Source of the DNA: RGIG1959 sp045651865
Lineage (GTDB): Bacteria; Bacillota; Clostridia; Oscillospirales; Acutalibacteraceae
Reading direction: 5' to 3'
NCBI GenBank assembly: GCA_045651865.1
Contig: JAZRTC010000122.1
Coordinates: 1-27,770, forward strand
Length of the DNA stretch: 27,770 bases
The position numbers and the translations under genes are program-made. Below are positions 15,268-25,193 of the stretch, one piece after another; within the stretch, counting starts at the first letter, position 1, and every line of letters starts with the position of its first letter. The notes below the pieces were generated by a model. The model searched no databases, was not told where the DNA came from, and was given only the letters and a program-made list of their open reading frames with translations.

Positions 15268-15843
15268 ATGGGTAGTCCGTTTTATGCAATGCTTTCGAGA
15301 ATGAAACACATCGACCGATGGGCGCTGATGCGTAATATCCGTCGTGAGAATTTGTGTGAACATTCACAGGATGTTGCAGTAATCGCACATGCACTGGCGG
15401 TATTGACAAACACGCGTTTCGGTGGCGTGATCGATGAAGGGAAATGTGTGCTGCTTGCCCTTTATCACGATGCTTCGGAGATCATCACCGGTGATTTGCC
15501 CACTCCTGTAAAATACGATAATCCTGCTATTCGCGATGCTTACAAACAACTGGAATCGGTGGCATGCGATAAGCTGATTTCCATGCTGCCTGAGGATCTT
15601 CGGCCACACTACCGTCCGTATTTTGATGAAACTGACAGTGATGAAGCAAAGCTTGTTAAAGCCGCTGACAAACTGGCGGCATTGATAAAATGTGTAGAAG
15701 AACTGGCGCAGGGCAACGGTGAATTTGCGGCAGCACGCAAATCGACCGAGGATGCTGTCCGCGCTATGCACATTCCTGCAGCGGATTGTTTTTTGGAGGA
15801 ATTTTTGCCTGCATTTTCTCTCACATTGGATGAACAGCATTGA
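15268..15843 (+). CDS. yfbR: YfbR-type HD-domain 5'-deoxynucleotidase
   Basis: This 191-residue metal-dependent HD-domain phosphohydrolase resembles E. coli YfbR, which removes phosphate from deoxynucleoside 5'-monophosphates. Key residues line up: R17 and W18 in HIDRWALMRN, H32 in ENLCEHS, H67-D68 in YHDASEIITGDLPTPVKY, and D134 in VKAADKL. The start ATG 15268 follows AAAGGA at a somewhat long spacing; the frame is open upstream to 15145 but that part overlaps the promoters and ung. The divergent gene is ung, so both products deal with nucleotide and uracil hygiene. Substrate choice among dNMPs cannot be read from the sequence. Confidence 0.93.
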   Translation: MGSPFYAMLSRMKHIDRWALMRNIRRENLCEHSQDVAVIAHALAVLTNTRFGGVIDEGKCVLLALYHDASEIITGDLPTPVKYDNPAIRDAYKQLESVACDKLISMLPEDLRPHYRPYFDETDSDEAKLVKAADKLAALIKCVEELAQGNGEFAAARKSTEDAVRAMHIPAADCFLEEFLPAFSLTLDEQH

Positions 15844-15902
15844 TCTTCGGGCACATTGGATAGGATGCGCCCGTACGATTTCGAAAAGGATGTGTATTGC
15901 CG

Positions 15903-16844
15903 ATGATCATACCTCGCGGTCGTTTTGCGCCTAGCCCGAGCGGCAGAATGCACCTCGGGAATGTTTTTTGTGCGTTAATATCCTGGCTTGCCGCAAAGGC
16001 CGAAGGCGGACAGGCGGTGTTGCGCATTGAAGATCTCGACACAGCTCGTTGCAAACCTGCTTACACAGAGCAGTTGCTGGACGATCTGGCTTATCTTGGG
16101 CTGGAATATGACGAAGGTCCAACGCCGTCGGATCTGGATGAATCCTATTTTCAGAGCAAGCGATCAGCGCTCTATGAACAAGCGCTTGAGAAACTGGAAA
16201 CAAAAGGGTTGATCTACCCGTGTTATTGCAGTCGGGATGAACTTCACGCGGCAAGTGCGCCGCACGCGTCCGACGGACGGGTGTTGTATAACGGCGCCTG
16301 TCGCGGTTTGAGTGACGCAGAACGGGCGTGTAAAACCCGTCCGCCGGCAATGCGTATGAAAGCTGACAATTGCACATATACATTTACGGACGGCTTGTAC
16401 GGTGAACAATATCTCAATGTAAAGGAAGAATGGGGCGATTTTGTACTTCGCCGCTCGGATGGTCTGTTTGCTTATCAACTGGCAGTCGTGGTTGATGATG
16501 CTGCGATGGGGATTACACAGGTGGTGCGGGGGAGAGATCTGCTTTCCTCTGTTGCACCGCAACTGCAGCTGTACAAAGCGCTTGATCTTACCCCTCCGCA
16601 GTTCATTCATATTCCTCTTCTTGTCAATGCCGAGGGACGCCGTTTATCCAAACGCGACCGTGATCTGGATATGGGCGAGCTTCGTAAGCGATACCCGCGA
16701 TCCGAGGACTTAATAGGGAAGCTGTTGCATCTGTCAGGCATAATTTCTTCGCCCCAACCGATCACACCCTCTAAAGCGCTTGAAATATTCTCTTTTGATA
16801 AACTTCGTCGAGATGATATTACAATATGTTTTATGGATTTGTAA
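15903..16844 (+). CDS. gluQ: Glutamyl-Q tRNA(Asp) synthetase
   Basis: This protein of about 313 residues is the catalytic core of a glutamyl-tRNA synthetase without the anticodon-binding domain. The family attaches glutamate to queuosine-34 of tRNA(Asp). Visible parts are RFAPSPSGRMHLGN with the HIGH-like MHLG, RIEDLDTARCK, the zinc-type cysteines in YPCYCSRDEL with GACRG further on, VVDDAAMGITQVVRGRDLL, and RLSKRDRDLDM in place of KMSKS. The short length excludes GltX. The start may be ATG 15903 or TTG 15897, which is in frame and better spaced from AAAAGGA. It lies about 60 bases after the nucleotidase gene on the same strand and is probably co-transcribed. Confidence 0.92.
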   Translation: MIIPRGRFAPSPSGRMHLGNVFCALISWLAAKAEGGQAVLRIEDLDTARCKPAYTEQLLDDLAYLGLEYDEGPTPSDLDESYFQSKRSALYEQALEKLETKGLIYPCYCSRDELHAASAPHASDGRVLYNGACRGLSDAERACKTRPPAMRMKADNCTYTFTDGLYGEQYLNVKEEWGDFVLRRSDGLFAYQLAVVVDDAAMGITQVVRGRDLLSSVAPQLQLYKALDLTPPQFIHIPLLVNAEGRRLSKRDRDLDMGELRKRYPRSEDLIGKLLHLSGIISSPQPITPSKALEIFSFDKLRRDDITICFMDL

Positions 16845-16866
16845 CTTTTATATAATGTGGATTTTA

Positions 16867-16949
16867 AAACATATCATGTTTGTTTTATTTTTGCTAGCGT
16901 TATTAACCCAGTTTGTTTTTTGATGTTACATAAAATGTTTATTTTATGT
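16867..16949. repeat. Two A+T-rich inverted repeats between gluQ and the giant gene
   Basis: AAACAT-ATC-ATGTTT (16867-16881) is followed by a T-rich stretch and could be a weak terminator for gluQ. ACATAAAA-TGTTTA-TTTTATGT (16928-16949) is a second 8-bp palindrome just upstream of the next promoter and may be an operator. Both stems are A+T-rich, so chance is a real alternative. Confidence 0.4.
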
Positions 16950-16957
16950 GTTTTACT

Positions 16958-16986
16958 TTTCAAATCTATATATTATATTGTATAAT
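16958..16986 (+). promoter_or_regulatory. Candidate promoter of the giant surface-protein gene
   Basis: A perfect TATAAT (16981-16986) lies 34 bases before the ATG. The -35 position at 17-base spacing reads only TTTCAA, so the promoter may need an activator. A Shine-Dalgarno GAAAGGAAG follows at 17001-17009. Confidence 0.45.
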
Positions 16987-17019
16987 CATATAAATCGTTA
17001 GAAAGGAAGTTTTTTGTTT

Positions 17020-20000
17020 ATGAAATTTTTGAAAAAACATGCAAAAACAATATCGTACAAAACGCTTTCTTTCTTTGTGGCTCTTTCCGTTTTTGTCGGC
17101 TTGTTCGCTACATTTATCGGTGTTATGTTAACATCGGCGACCAATCCCGGTCATGTTAACGCTTTGAATAGAAGCAGTCTTGTTCAAATGATAGATTTGA
17201 AGCCTGTTGTTCTTGGCGAAGTATATTACAACGATAGCACAGCTAGCGGCGCATATAAAAAAGCCAATAGCCGTACGGATTTCTTGAAATCAACGGATTC
17301 GAATGTTACAGAAAGCAACTGCGAGTCGTATATCGACATCGTGAAAGATAATGAAACCGAAAATGTTCGTATCGAAACAAAAAAAGAAATCGGCGGTGCT
17401 ACATCGAGTACTAAATCGTCGGTCAGCATCACAACCAAGATCGGCCAAAAAATTAATTTGAAAGAAAACCCCTATTTGATGTTTTCTTTCACCGGCAATT
17501 GCAGCTATAATGGTTTTTTGTGCATCACCGTTTACCATGACCAAACACGTACACTGATCAACCCTAACACAACGAACCAGGGCTATTTTTTGATCGCAGA
17601 CTGGGATACTGCACTTTCCCCAAAAGCAAATACAGATATTCTGGAACCTGTAGAATATACCGCCGCTGACGGTTCTAAATTCTATTCCGGATTTTCGATT
17701 TACGATATTTATAATGGTACCGTTAAGACCGGACAATCCTCTTATAACGGCGAAAATAACTTTTTTACAAATTACAATGCCGTTGATTTTTCTGTTGATT
17801 TTTATAAATTCCTTTATAAATATTATGAACAAATGAACTGCCTTAATTACTGGCCGGATTGGGATAACGGCGACTATATTACCATAGAGTATATCAATCA
17901 CACTCTGGCGGGCGACGAGAACGTGAAGCCGTTGTATAACGGCGAATATGTCGACTTCTCGGTTGCTGCACTCGGTCGTTCTGCGTTAAACCCGCAAAGC
18001 TCGCTCACGCCGCGTGTACCCGGTGAGATTTTGAAGGGGGAGAATGGTGCGCGCGAAGGCGGTCGTGCACAGCGCATTGATGACGGTAGTTTTGTGTTTT
18101 TAAATCCCTCTGAAAATGAAGATGCCGTTTTTAAATGGTATATTAATCGTTATGTCAATGTCAACGAATTGGAATCGTTGGTGTTCGATGCAGATCTTGA
18201 ATTTGGTGAAAATGCAACAAAGCAAGATATTACCATGAAAATGGCTTTGTTGGGTGCGAATATAACAACCAAAGATAACGGTGGTTATAAGTCGAGCTAT
18301 ACACAAAAAGGGTTTTATGCATATATGGATCAAATGATCCAGAAATATTCCAATTGTGAGAATATAAATGATATCGTCAAAAAATATCAAAACGTAACAA
18401 TCGATTTTCATACTGTGTGTAAAGGCTATGTACAGAAAACTGGTGTTGACGATGCCGGCTATCCTGCCGGATTTATGCCCGAGGATAATTTGGTGCATGT
18501 GCGTGATATTATATTGACTCTTCCTCCCAAATCTAAGCTGACGATCAACAACTTCACATTTAATGTTGAAAATGTGTATGCGTCCGCATCGACACCCGAT
18601 ACGGTGTATCCGTGGGTATCGACGGAATCTGCGAATGCCATCCCCACTTACGGCACTCCCGTTGGGTCGCAACATATCGATGCTGGTTCTTATGCCAAAA
18701 CTCAAAACTGGGTTGTATCCGATGACTATGAAGCGCCGGATGTGTATAAAAAATCCAGTGTGATCGATTTAAAAAAAGGTTCGGGTACCATGACCGGATT
18801 CTGGCGCACGCTTGACGGTAGTACCTATATGACCTGTAACACCACATCGGATTCGGATTATAAGACACAGACTCTTTCGAACGGTTCTGTCAGTATCAAT
18901 TTGTCGGAAACGCCGTATTTATACTATTCTTATGAGCTTGACGGCGATGATGCGGCCGTTGCTTTCCATTTTGATTTTGGTAGCAGCGGAAGTTATTCCG
19001 ATTGTTTTCTGTCCGGTTCCGGTCTTAGTCTTGACAATTGCTCCGGTATGATGGGAAGTAATTATTTCAAATCCTACCCGAACTATGTGTATAAATCGAT
19101 GAGCTCGTCCGCTTCTGCGCGCACGGGTGTGATCGATTTAGCGAAATTGAAGTCGGACTATTACAATGGAAGTTTTATGTCCGGCACCGTCTCATTGAAA
19201 TCGCTCAATGTATATATGACGGGTAAAAACGCGAAACTGCGTGTTCGTTATATGTTCTTTGGCACCAAAACCATCGATGTCAGCAAAATCACTGAACCGG
19301 ATATTATTGCCGTGAAAGCCGGTGATCATTTCCCGTGGGCGGTCTCTCCGACTACTTTTGATGAAGTGACATTGGGTGGAAATTCCAGCGACCGATGCGT
19401 GTATGCTAACCGTCTGGATATGCTCGACGATATGATCGACCGTGCAACGTGGGCGTATCGTTCAATTGTAGGAAACAGATCCGCTAAGGTTGGAACACCT
19501 GAAATCGGCTCTATCGTCGACGAAGATGACTATTACGATAAAACGAACAACAAGGTTATTCAAAACCCCCAGACTCCGACATTTAAGTATACACAGCCGG
19601 ATAATGGCGGTGACGGTTCTATCACGGTTTCGGCATATCAAACAGAAGAGTTTAAATTTGTCGGTCAATTTTATAATCGTGAGTATTACGGTGGTTATGA
19701 TCATTTTATTACCTTTGATGTACCGTCGACTCAGGATTTGACCTCGATGCGCTATTTGAATTATTCGGTTAATGCTGAACCGGGTATGCGTTGGTCGATC
19801 ATGATCAATTTACAAAAAGGAAGAGAGACGACATCAAAGATAAATAAAACTCTTGTATTTTCGTGGAACGGTACAGCGGTAGAAATTAAACAGACAACGG
19901 AATGCCCCGGAGTAAAAAGTTATTTCGATAGTAATTCTTGCTATGCGATTCCCGGTTCGGGAACCGGCTGCATTGACCTTTGGAATTATCTCTACAAAGG

Positions 20001-23000
20001 CGATGTCAACGCCATTTCCTCCATCCGTCTGCTTGTATATAAAGATAAAAACGAGATGAAAGATGTCAACGGTGAAAACTATGCCGACATTTCGGTAACA
20101 TTTAACTATCTTCATCTGACCTCCGAAGCACTCAAACCCTCCAGTTGGGGTACGATGCCGATGGATCCGCAGAATACCGATAGCGTTCGTAATCCAAATT
20201 ATGTCGGGAAGTCTTATTCGTGGCCCAGAGATAATAATACATCGATCAAAACGCCTACCGGTAATTCTGATGAAAGAACCTTTACATACCCTGTATATAA
20301 TGCAGATTGGTCGACGGATTATTATCTGAATTCTTCAAAAACTAAATTTGATTTCTCGACTGGTCCGAATTATAAAACTCACTATTCTTTATATTATAGT
20401 TATTATCTTACAAAAATAGTTAATGGTACAGACACTGGAGAAATGGCGTATGCACCGATCACGATGACTATATGGCAGGAACAGTATACAACATATTCCT
20501 ATCGTTCCCGTAAAACGGACATTGGTGAGGCGATTGTAACTCCGAGTGCCTCATTTGATGAGGATTTGAAAGGTTGTTTGCGCTTGCAGATGCCTGAGTG
20601 CGGACAGATATTACTTGACGATCTGGGTATTGAAGGTATTACATTTATTCGTTTTCACTATGATGGTGCTAAGTATCAACTCCATGTCCAAGAACTTACA
20701 ATAAGGGTTAAATCGGGTCAAAAAACCTATTCGGGTAATACTGCGGATTATAGCAATACTCCGTATCAAAGTGAAAACTCCGGAACGAGCAATAAAGTAT
20801 TGGCGAAGTTAAATTCCGGTTTGTCAGTTGATTTCGCGTCGAAATATCCGGATACACGAACGATCAATACTACCGACAGTGATTATAACGATCGCATCAA
20901 AATTATTTCCGGTATTAACTCGAATGGTGATATTACACCGTATTATGAAACAAACACCAAATTCATCAACTCGAAAAACAAAGATAATGTTGTTGATTTA
21001 AACAAAACACCGTATTTGTATTATTCTCTTAAATGCAACAACAACGCAACCGGTACATTTGCATTGCATTTCAATGTCGGAAATGATAATACTAATGCAA
21101 AGCACTATTTCTTCCGTAATGGTGCCGTTTCGATCCAAACCGAAACGAGTGGATATTATCTGTCATTGGATCAGACACCGGCGGTTTCGCAATATCTGCC
21201 AACATCCGAAAATGGATGTTTGGATATTCGCGCGTGGTTGTTGGATAAAAAGTTGATCACATCGACCAATGCAACCATTACGGTCAAAGGTGTCGGATTC
21301 TATGTCAACGGTGACGGAGTAAACGATTCCGTTTTGTTCAACTACATGTACTTCGACGGCTTGTCCGAAAAAACAGTGGATTTGTTGCCGGCAAAATCCC
21401 ATGGCATGCTGGAAAATGCCAGCAACACACGAACATGGTTGTTTACCAGCGGTAACAGCTCTGAGTTGTCTCGTGATTGGGATGAAGACGCCCAATGGGA
21501 TGCACACGATAAGAACTCTCAATTCCAAGATGACGATAATAATAATCAGTTGGAAAGAGACAACTCAAACGAACTGATCACCGATGTGCGACATCTTCCC
21601 GATGGCGGTGCCCCTGACGACGACAATCTGCCCGATGGTTACAACGATTTTCGAGTTCGTTCCAATCCCGACAAAGTTGCTGCAGGCGAAGGCAATCGGT
21701 GGTCTTGGATATCCGTTAATTACGGTGCTTTGACGGGTTCTTCATCCTACAAATCCGGTGTGAAAGATGATAAAGGAAATGCCCTCGACTATCATTATGT
21801 CACCAGCGGTAACAACCAAATGAGTGGCTTGTTTGTGGATCTCAACGATACCCCGTATTTGCATTTCTCAATTTCGCAATCGGAAGATTCGTATTCCACT
21901 TTCCTGTTGCAAGCGAACAAATACACACCGAATAATGAATTGAACGGACTTTCTTTTGTTGAAAATCTCAAACCGTGGCTTTCCAATTACAACACCAAGT
22001 CCGCGGCAGGTCAGCTCGTTCATGTTCCTCCGCAAACCTATAACATCCGTTCTTATAAGGACTATATGCAAGAAGATTATAACGGTACTTATCAGAACGG
22101 CGATTATGCGGGCGTTATTGATCTTCGCTCGTGGTTTACGGAAACAAACGGTTACGGTAATATCATTAGCTTGGAACGTATCCGTTTCTACACAGCGGGC
22201 AATCTCGGCACTTGTTCGGATTTCACCGTTAATCACTTCTATTTAAGTTCTTCTCCGGCGTCGTCTTATACGGTGACGTTTGATAACAACATTCCCGAAG
22301 ATCCCGCCACTTCCGAAACGGAGCATCTGACCAGAACGGTGCATGTCTTGAAGAATGCAAATGAACAGTATGTTTCCGATTCTGTGGTGGAAAGTTATAA
22401 GACACGCAAAGGCTATACATTTGTTGGCTGGTATACAGATGAGGATTGGGAGAACTATTATGATATTTCCGAAAAACCTGTATCCGAAAATCTGACATTG
22501 TATGCCGGATGGATCAAGGACGACGATGTTGTAAAAGGTGAAGTGGATCTGCTCAGGCCCACAATAGAGAACCCATCTTCTGTTGTTGAAACAGGCGGAT
22601 TAACACAACAAGGCGAAAAAGCCGCGTTCTGGCATGTGGAAGAAGATTCGCTTCATATCACAAATAACGGCGTAACGGATTATACCGTTTCAATCCCCGT
22701 TAATTTGCCGTACTCGTTATTGGCGTCGCGTTCGCTGTATATCGGTTTCGATACATCCACCTCGATGAACACCGCTTTTGGTGATCCTTCGAATGGAAAT
22801 GCAGCGAAGATCGAGTATGTGCTCAAGTCTCTCGGTACACATCGTTATGATGTGCTGGGTGAGGCGTTCGGTGAGTATTATACCGGTAACACAAACGGTA
22901 TATTGTCTGCCGGGCCGTATGACAAACAGCTGCCGATATATTCGTATCTGTCCGAGAACAACCTCCGACCTGATTTGATTAAAGAAAATCAAGAGCACGG

Positions 23001-25161
23001 TTATGTGGTTGCGAAATCGATTGATTTCACGGTTCCCGCGGGTTGTTCGATTCATGTGCGATATGCTACGGCTGCCAAAGCGATGGACAGCACATCTCTT
23101 GAAGTTGTTGCTCCTGAAATTACGAGTTCTGAGCGTGTTTCCGGTACGAGTCATCAATATTCTACCGGTATTATTGATTTGTTGGATCCCCGCGAAGATA
23201 TGGGTTACATTGAACAGCTCAAAAAAGTGACCTATACTTGCCCGGAATCCATGACAAGCATCTACAACCGAGAAGATTCGACACCTTCAGAACTTCATCA
23301 AGCAACATTGAACTCCGCATCAATGGGGTATGTATCTCTTGGTGGTCAATATGGACTCGGTGATTATCTCGGATACATCGATATACAACATGATGATCCT
23401 GCTACAAAAGACGATGATGTCTATTTGTATTTTGCGGTGGATCAGTCCGAGACATCCAAAACATCGTTTGCGATTTATGCGGACATTTATTATAAAGATG
23501 TCAACAAAGATGTTGAAAAGGGTTCGTGGTCTCCGCGTTGGTTATCGTTCTACGATGCGGCAAGCGGTGGCATTCTGTCATCAAAAGAGCTTGTTGATGG
23601 ATCGCTTCCTCATTCTTCGTTCCTCTCGGGATCCGCATCCGGCTACATTAATCTGACAGAGTGGTACAGAGACTCTTTGAACGAAGAAAGCGGCGCTGAA
23701 ACCGGGGACTATCTCTTGTATGTACGTATCAGAGGTATTCGACTGTATTCGTTCCCGTGTGGAACTGACGCGGTGTACAAGTATCTCGCAATTGGTGGTA
23801 AAGATGCTTCCGATGGCAGTGATTATACGCCGCCTGTAGCTTCTTACAAAGATCAAGAGGGAACCGATAAATCGTTTGAGATTTCGAAAACCCGCTACGG
23901 TCAAACCGTACAATTAACTTTAGATCAGTTAACCGATTGCACAGATGCTCATGACCCGTCCAAACAGTTCCTTGGTTGGTCGTTTGACAACCAGAATATT
24001 GTCTACTGGAATCCTGACGCCGAAAATGCGCGGATGTATTCCGATGATAATACGACCGGTGCTTGGTCAACGCAACCGATTCAAGGATTTTCGCAAAACT
24101 GTCGCGACATCGCTTATCAGCTGACGGATGATACCAATATCATTTATCCTATGTTCGGTGATCCGGTCTCGTGCGATCTAAACCTGAATGTTAATGGTGG
24201 CACGGTTAAAATGTACACCGACAATGATGATGCGGATCGTACAATTACATCAAACCAAACAATCTCCGGACTTTCTTACGGTTCTACGGTGGTTCTGTCT
24301 GTTCCGAAGAATGTACCCGGTTTCCTTGGATGGTATGACGGCAACGGCAAATTTTTGTCGTCCTCCTCTGAATATGTTTGCTTGATGTATGGTGATGTTA
24401 TCGTAACCGCAAAATTTGGTTCCGGTGCAGCGCAACCCAATGTTGTTCACGACATATCGGATGCATCCGATATCGTATGGCTTCAAACATATGGTACAGA
24501 TTCCCTCGTGGCAGGCAAAGACTTCTACTTGCAAGCTTTGCAGAACGATACTTTCGTGTACGACAAAGAACACGGCGGAAAACTGTATGTAAGTGATATT
24601 GCCGCGATAGGGGATTCCCCGACGGAGATCGCATGTTATTGGTCGCTCAAAGACGGACAATATGTTAAAGCCGTTGCACCGAGCAATTATCACTGGGAGA
24701 TGTATCTGCAAGATGGCACTACCGTTTCTTTGGGTACATCTAACACATATTCATTTATTGTATCGACGGATATCAAATTGATTTGTACTCCGAACGATGC
24801 ATCAAGTTCAACAACAGCCGATGTGATCGTAAATGAATATGCTGTTGACTACGATCGAACTGAAAATGATCACACAGCTGTCGTAACGGCACAGGCTTTG
24901 CTGGATGTAAATGAAGAGTTGGTTTTCTGCGGTGCTGTTATCGCGAAACGTCCCGATGTTGTGCAGTTCCCGGGCGTGGATTCCAATGAAACCCTTGTCT
25001 ATAAAGCGGAAGCTTGGAACTCTACTACGGGACAATACACAATTTCGATCGACTTTACAAAAGGCTATGCACAGTATCTTCGTGCATTTGTAGTTGTAAG
25101 AGATGTAGTGACCGGTGCATACACCTTGCACTACAGCGATTATCTCACGCTCTCGTTCTGA
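17020..25161 (+). CDS. Giant exported repeat protein (2713 residues), putative surface or matrix protein
   Basis: Function is not recognised. The start is ATG 17020, about 10 bases after GAAAGGAAG. A basic N-terminus (MKFLKKHAK) and a hydrophobic stretch at residues 16-37 ending in TSA make a signal peptide or signal anchor. The rest is Tyr-, Asn-, Ser- and Asp-rich and looks beta-structured. About seven divergent units recur, each opening with a motif like DLNxTPYLYYS (near residues 144, 626, 910, 1122, 1325, 1606, 2133), and six of them have a second motif like GxIDLxxW (near 703, 983, 1185, 1399, 1698, 2208). An Asp-rich segment lies at about 1486-1555. A Listeria-Bacteroides (InlB B-type) repeat lies at about 1750-1831 (GYTFVGWYTDEDW to LTLYAGW), with related GW repeats near 2314 and 2387-2467. 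No LPXTG, S-layer homology or dockerin motif is seen. It heads a cluster with three small genes. Confidence 0.85.
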   Translation: MKFLKKHAKTISYKTLSFFVALSVFVGLFATFIGVMLTSATNPGHVNALNRSSLVQMIDLKPVVLGEVYYNDSTASGAYKKANSRTDFLKSTDSNVTESNCESYIDIVKDNETENVRIETKKEIGGATSSTKSSVSITTKIGQKINLKENPYLMFSFTGNCSYNGFLCITVYHDQTRTLINPNTTNQGYFLIADWDTALSPKANTDILEPVEYTAADGSKFYSGFSIYDIYNGTVKTGQSSYNGENNFFTNYNAVDFSVDFYKFLYKYYEQMNCLNYWPDWDNGDYITIEYINHTLAGDENVKPLYNGEYVDFSVAALGRSALNPQSSLTPRVPGEILKGENGAREGGRAQRIDDGSFVFLNPSENEDAVFKWYINRYVNVNELESLVFDADLEFGENATKQDITMKMALLGANITTKDNGGYKSSYTQKGFYAYMDQMIQKYSNCENINDIVKKYQNVTIDFHTVCKGYVQKTGVDDAGYPAGFMPEDNLVHVRDIILTLPPKSKLTINNFTFNVENVYASASTPDTVYPWVSTESANAIPTYGTPVGSQHIDAGSYAKTQNWVVSDDYEAPDVYKKSSVIDLKKGSGTMTGFWRTLDGSTYMTCNTTSDSDYKTQTLSNGSVSINLSETPYLYYSYELDGDDAAVAFHFDFGSSGSYSDCFLSGSGLSLDNCSGMMGSNYFKSYPNYVYKSMSSSASARTGVIDLAKLKSDYYNGSFMSGTVSLKSLNVYMTGKNAKLRVRYMFFGTKTIDVSKITEPDIIAVKAGDHFPWAVSPTTFDEVTLGGNSSDRCVYANRLDMLDDMIDRATWAYRSIVGNRSAKVGTPEIGSIVDEDDYYDKTNNKVIQNPQTPTFKYTQPDNGGDGSITVSAYQTEEFKFVGQFYNREYYGGYDHFITFDVPSTQDLTSMRYLNYSVNAEPGMRWSIMINLQKGRETTSKINKTLVFSWNGTAVEIKQTTECPGVKSYFDSNSCYAIPGSGTGCIDLWNYLYKGDVNAISSIRLLVYKDKNEMKDVNGENYADISVTFNYLHLTSEALKPSSWGTMPMDPQNTDSVRNPNYVGKSYSWPRDNNTSIKTPTGNSDERTFTYPVYNADWSTDYYLNSSKTKFDFSTGPNYKTHYSLYYSYYLTKIVNGTDTGEMAYAPITMTIWQEQYTTYSYRSRKTDIGEAIVTPSASFDEDLKGCLRLQMPECGQILLDDLGIEGITFIRFHYDGAKYQLHVQELTIRVKSGQKTYSGNTADYSNTPYQSENSGTSNKVLAKLNSGLSVDFASKYPDTRTINTTDSDYNDRIKIISGINSNGDITPYYETNTKFINSKNKDNVVDLNKTPYLYYSLKCNNNATGTFALHFNVGNDNTNAKHYFFRNGAVSIQTETSGYYLSLDQTPAVSQYLPTSENGCLDIRAWLLDKKLITSTNATITVKGVGFYVNGDGVNDSVLFNYMYFDGLSEKTVDLLPAKSHGMLENASNTRTWLFTSGNSSELSRDWDEDAQWDAHDKNSQFQDDDNNNQLERDNSNELITDVRHLPDGGAPDDDNLPDGYNDFRVRSNPDKVAAGEGNRWSWISVNYGALTGSSSYKSGVKDDKGNALDYHYVTSGNNQMSGLFVDLNDTPYLHFSISQSEDSYSTFLLQANKYTPNNELNGLSFVENLKPWLSNYNTKSAAGQLVHVPPQTYNIRSYKDYMQEDYNGTYQNGDYAGVIDLRSWFTETNGYGNIISLERIRFYTAGNLGTCSDFTVNHFYLSSSPASSYTVTFDNNIPEDPATSETEHLTRTVHVLKNANEQYVSDSVVESYKTRKGYTFVGWYTDEDWENYYDISEKPVSENLTLYAGWIKDDDVVKGEVDLLRPTIENPSSVVETGGLTQQGEKAAFWHVEEDSLHITNNGVTDYTVSIPVNLPYSLLASRSLYIGFDTSTSMNTAFGDPSNGNAAKIEYVLKSLGTHRYDVLGEAFGEYYTGNTNGILSAGPYDKQLPIYSYLSENNLRPDLIKENQEHGYVVAKSIDFTVPAGCSIHVRYATAAKAMDSTSLEVVAPEITSSERVSGTSHQYSTGIIDLLDPREDMGYIEQLKKVTYTCPESMTSIYNREDSTPSELHQATLNSASMGYVSLGGQYGLGDYLGYIDIQHDDPATKDDDVYLYFAVDQSETSKTSFAIYADIYYKDVNKDVEKGSWSPRWLSFYDAASGGILSSKELVDGSLPHSSFLSGSASGYINLTEWYRDSLNEESGAETGDYLLYVRIRGIRLYSFPCGTDAVYKYLAIGGKDASDGSDYTPPVASYKDQEGTDKSFEISKTRYGQTVQLTLDQLTDCTDAHDPSKQFLGWSFDNQNIVYWNPDAENARMYSDDNTTGAWSTQPIQGFSQNCRDIAYQLTDDTNIIYPMFGDPVSCDLNLNVNGGTVKMYTDNDDADRTITSNQTISGLSYGSTVVLSVPKNVPGFLGWYDGNGKFLSSSSEYVCLMYGDVIVTAKFGSGAAQPNVVHDISDASDIVWLQTYGTDSLVAGKDFYLQALQNDTFVYDKEHGGKLYVSDIAAIGDSPTEIACYWSLKDGQYVKAVAPSNYHWEMYLQDGTTVSLGTSNTYSFIVSTDIKLICTPNDASSSTTADVIVNEYAVDYDRTENDHTAVVTAQALLDVNEELVFCGAVIAKRPDVVQFPGVDSNETLVYKAEAWNSTTGQYTISIDFTKGYAQYLRAFVVVRDVVTGAYTLHYSDYLTLSF

Positions 25162-25193
25162 TAGGATGGGTGCTAGTCAAAGGAGGGGCTTTT

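Noticed and set aside
16928..16949. Strong rho-independent terminator upstream of the giant gene
   Set aside because: The 8-bp stem is almost entirely A-T and the following sequence is not a clean T-run, so it is recorded only as an inverted repeat.
17020..25161. LPXTG, S-layer or cellulosomal anchoring of the giant protein
   Set aside because: The C-terminus ends in YTLHYSDYLTLSF without LPXTG, hydrophobic tail or charged end, and no SLH or dockerin repeats were seen.
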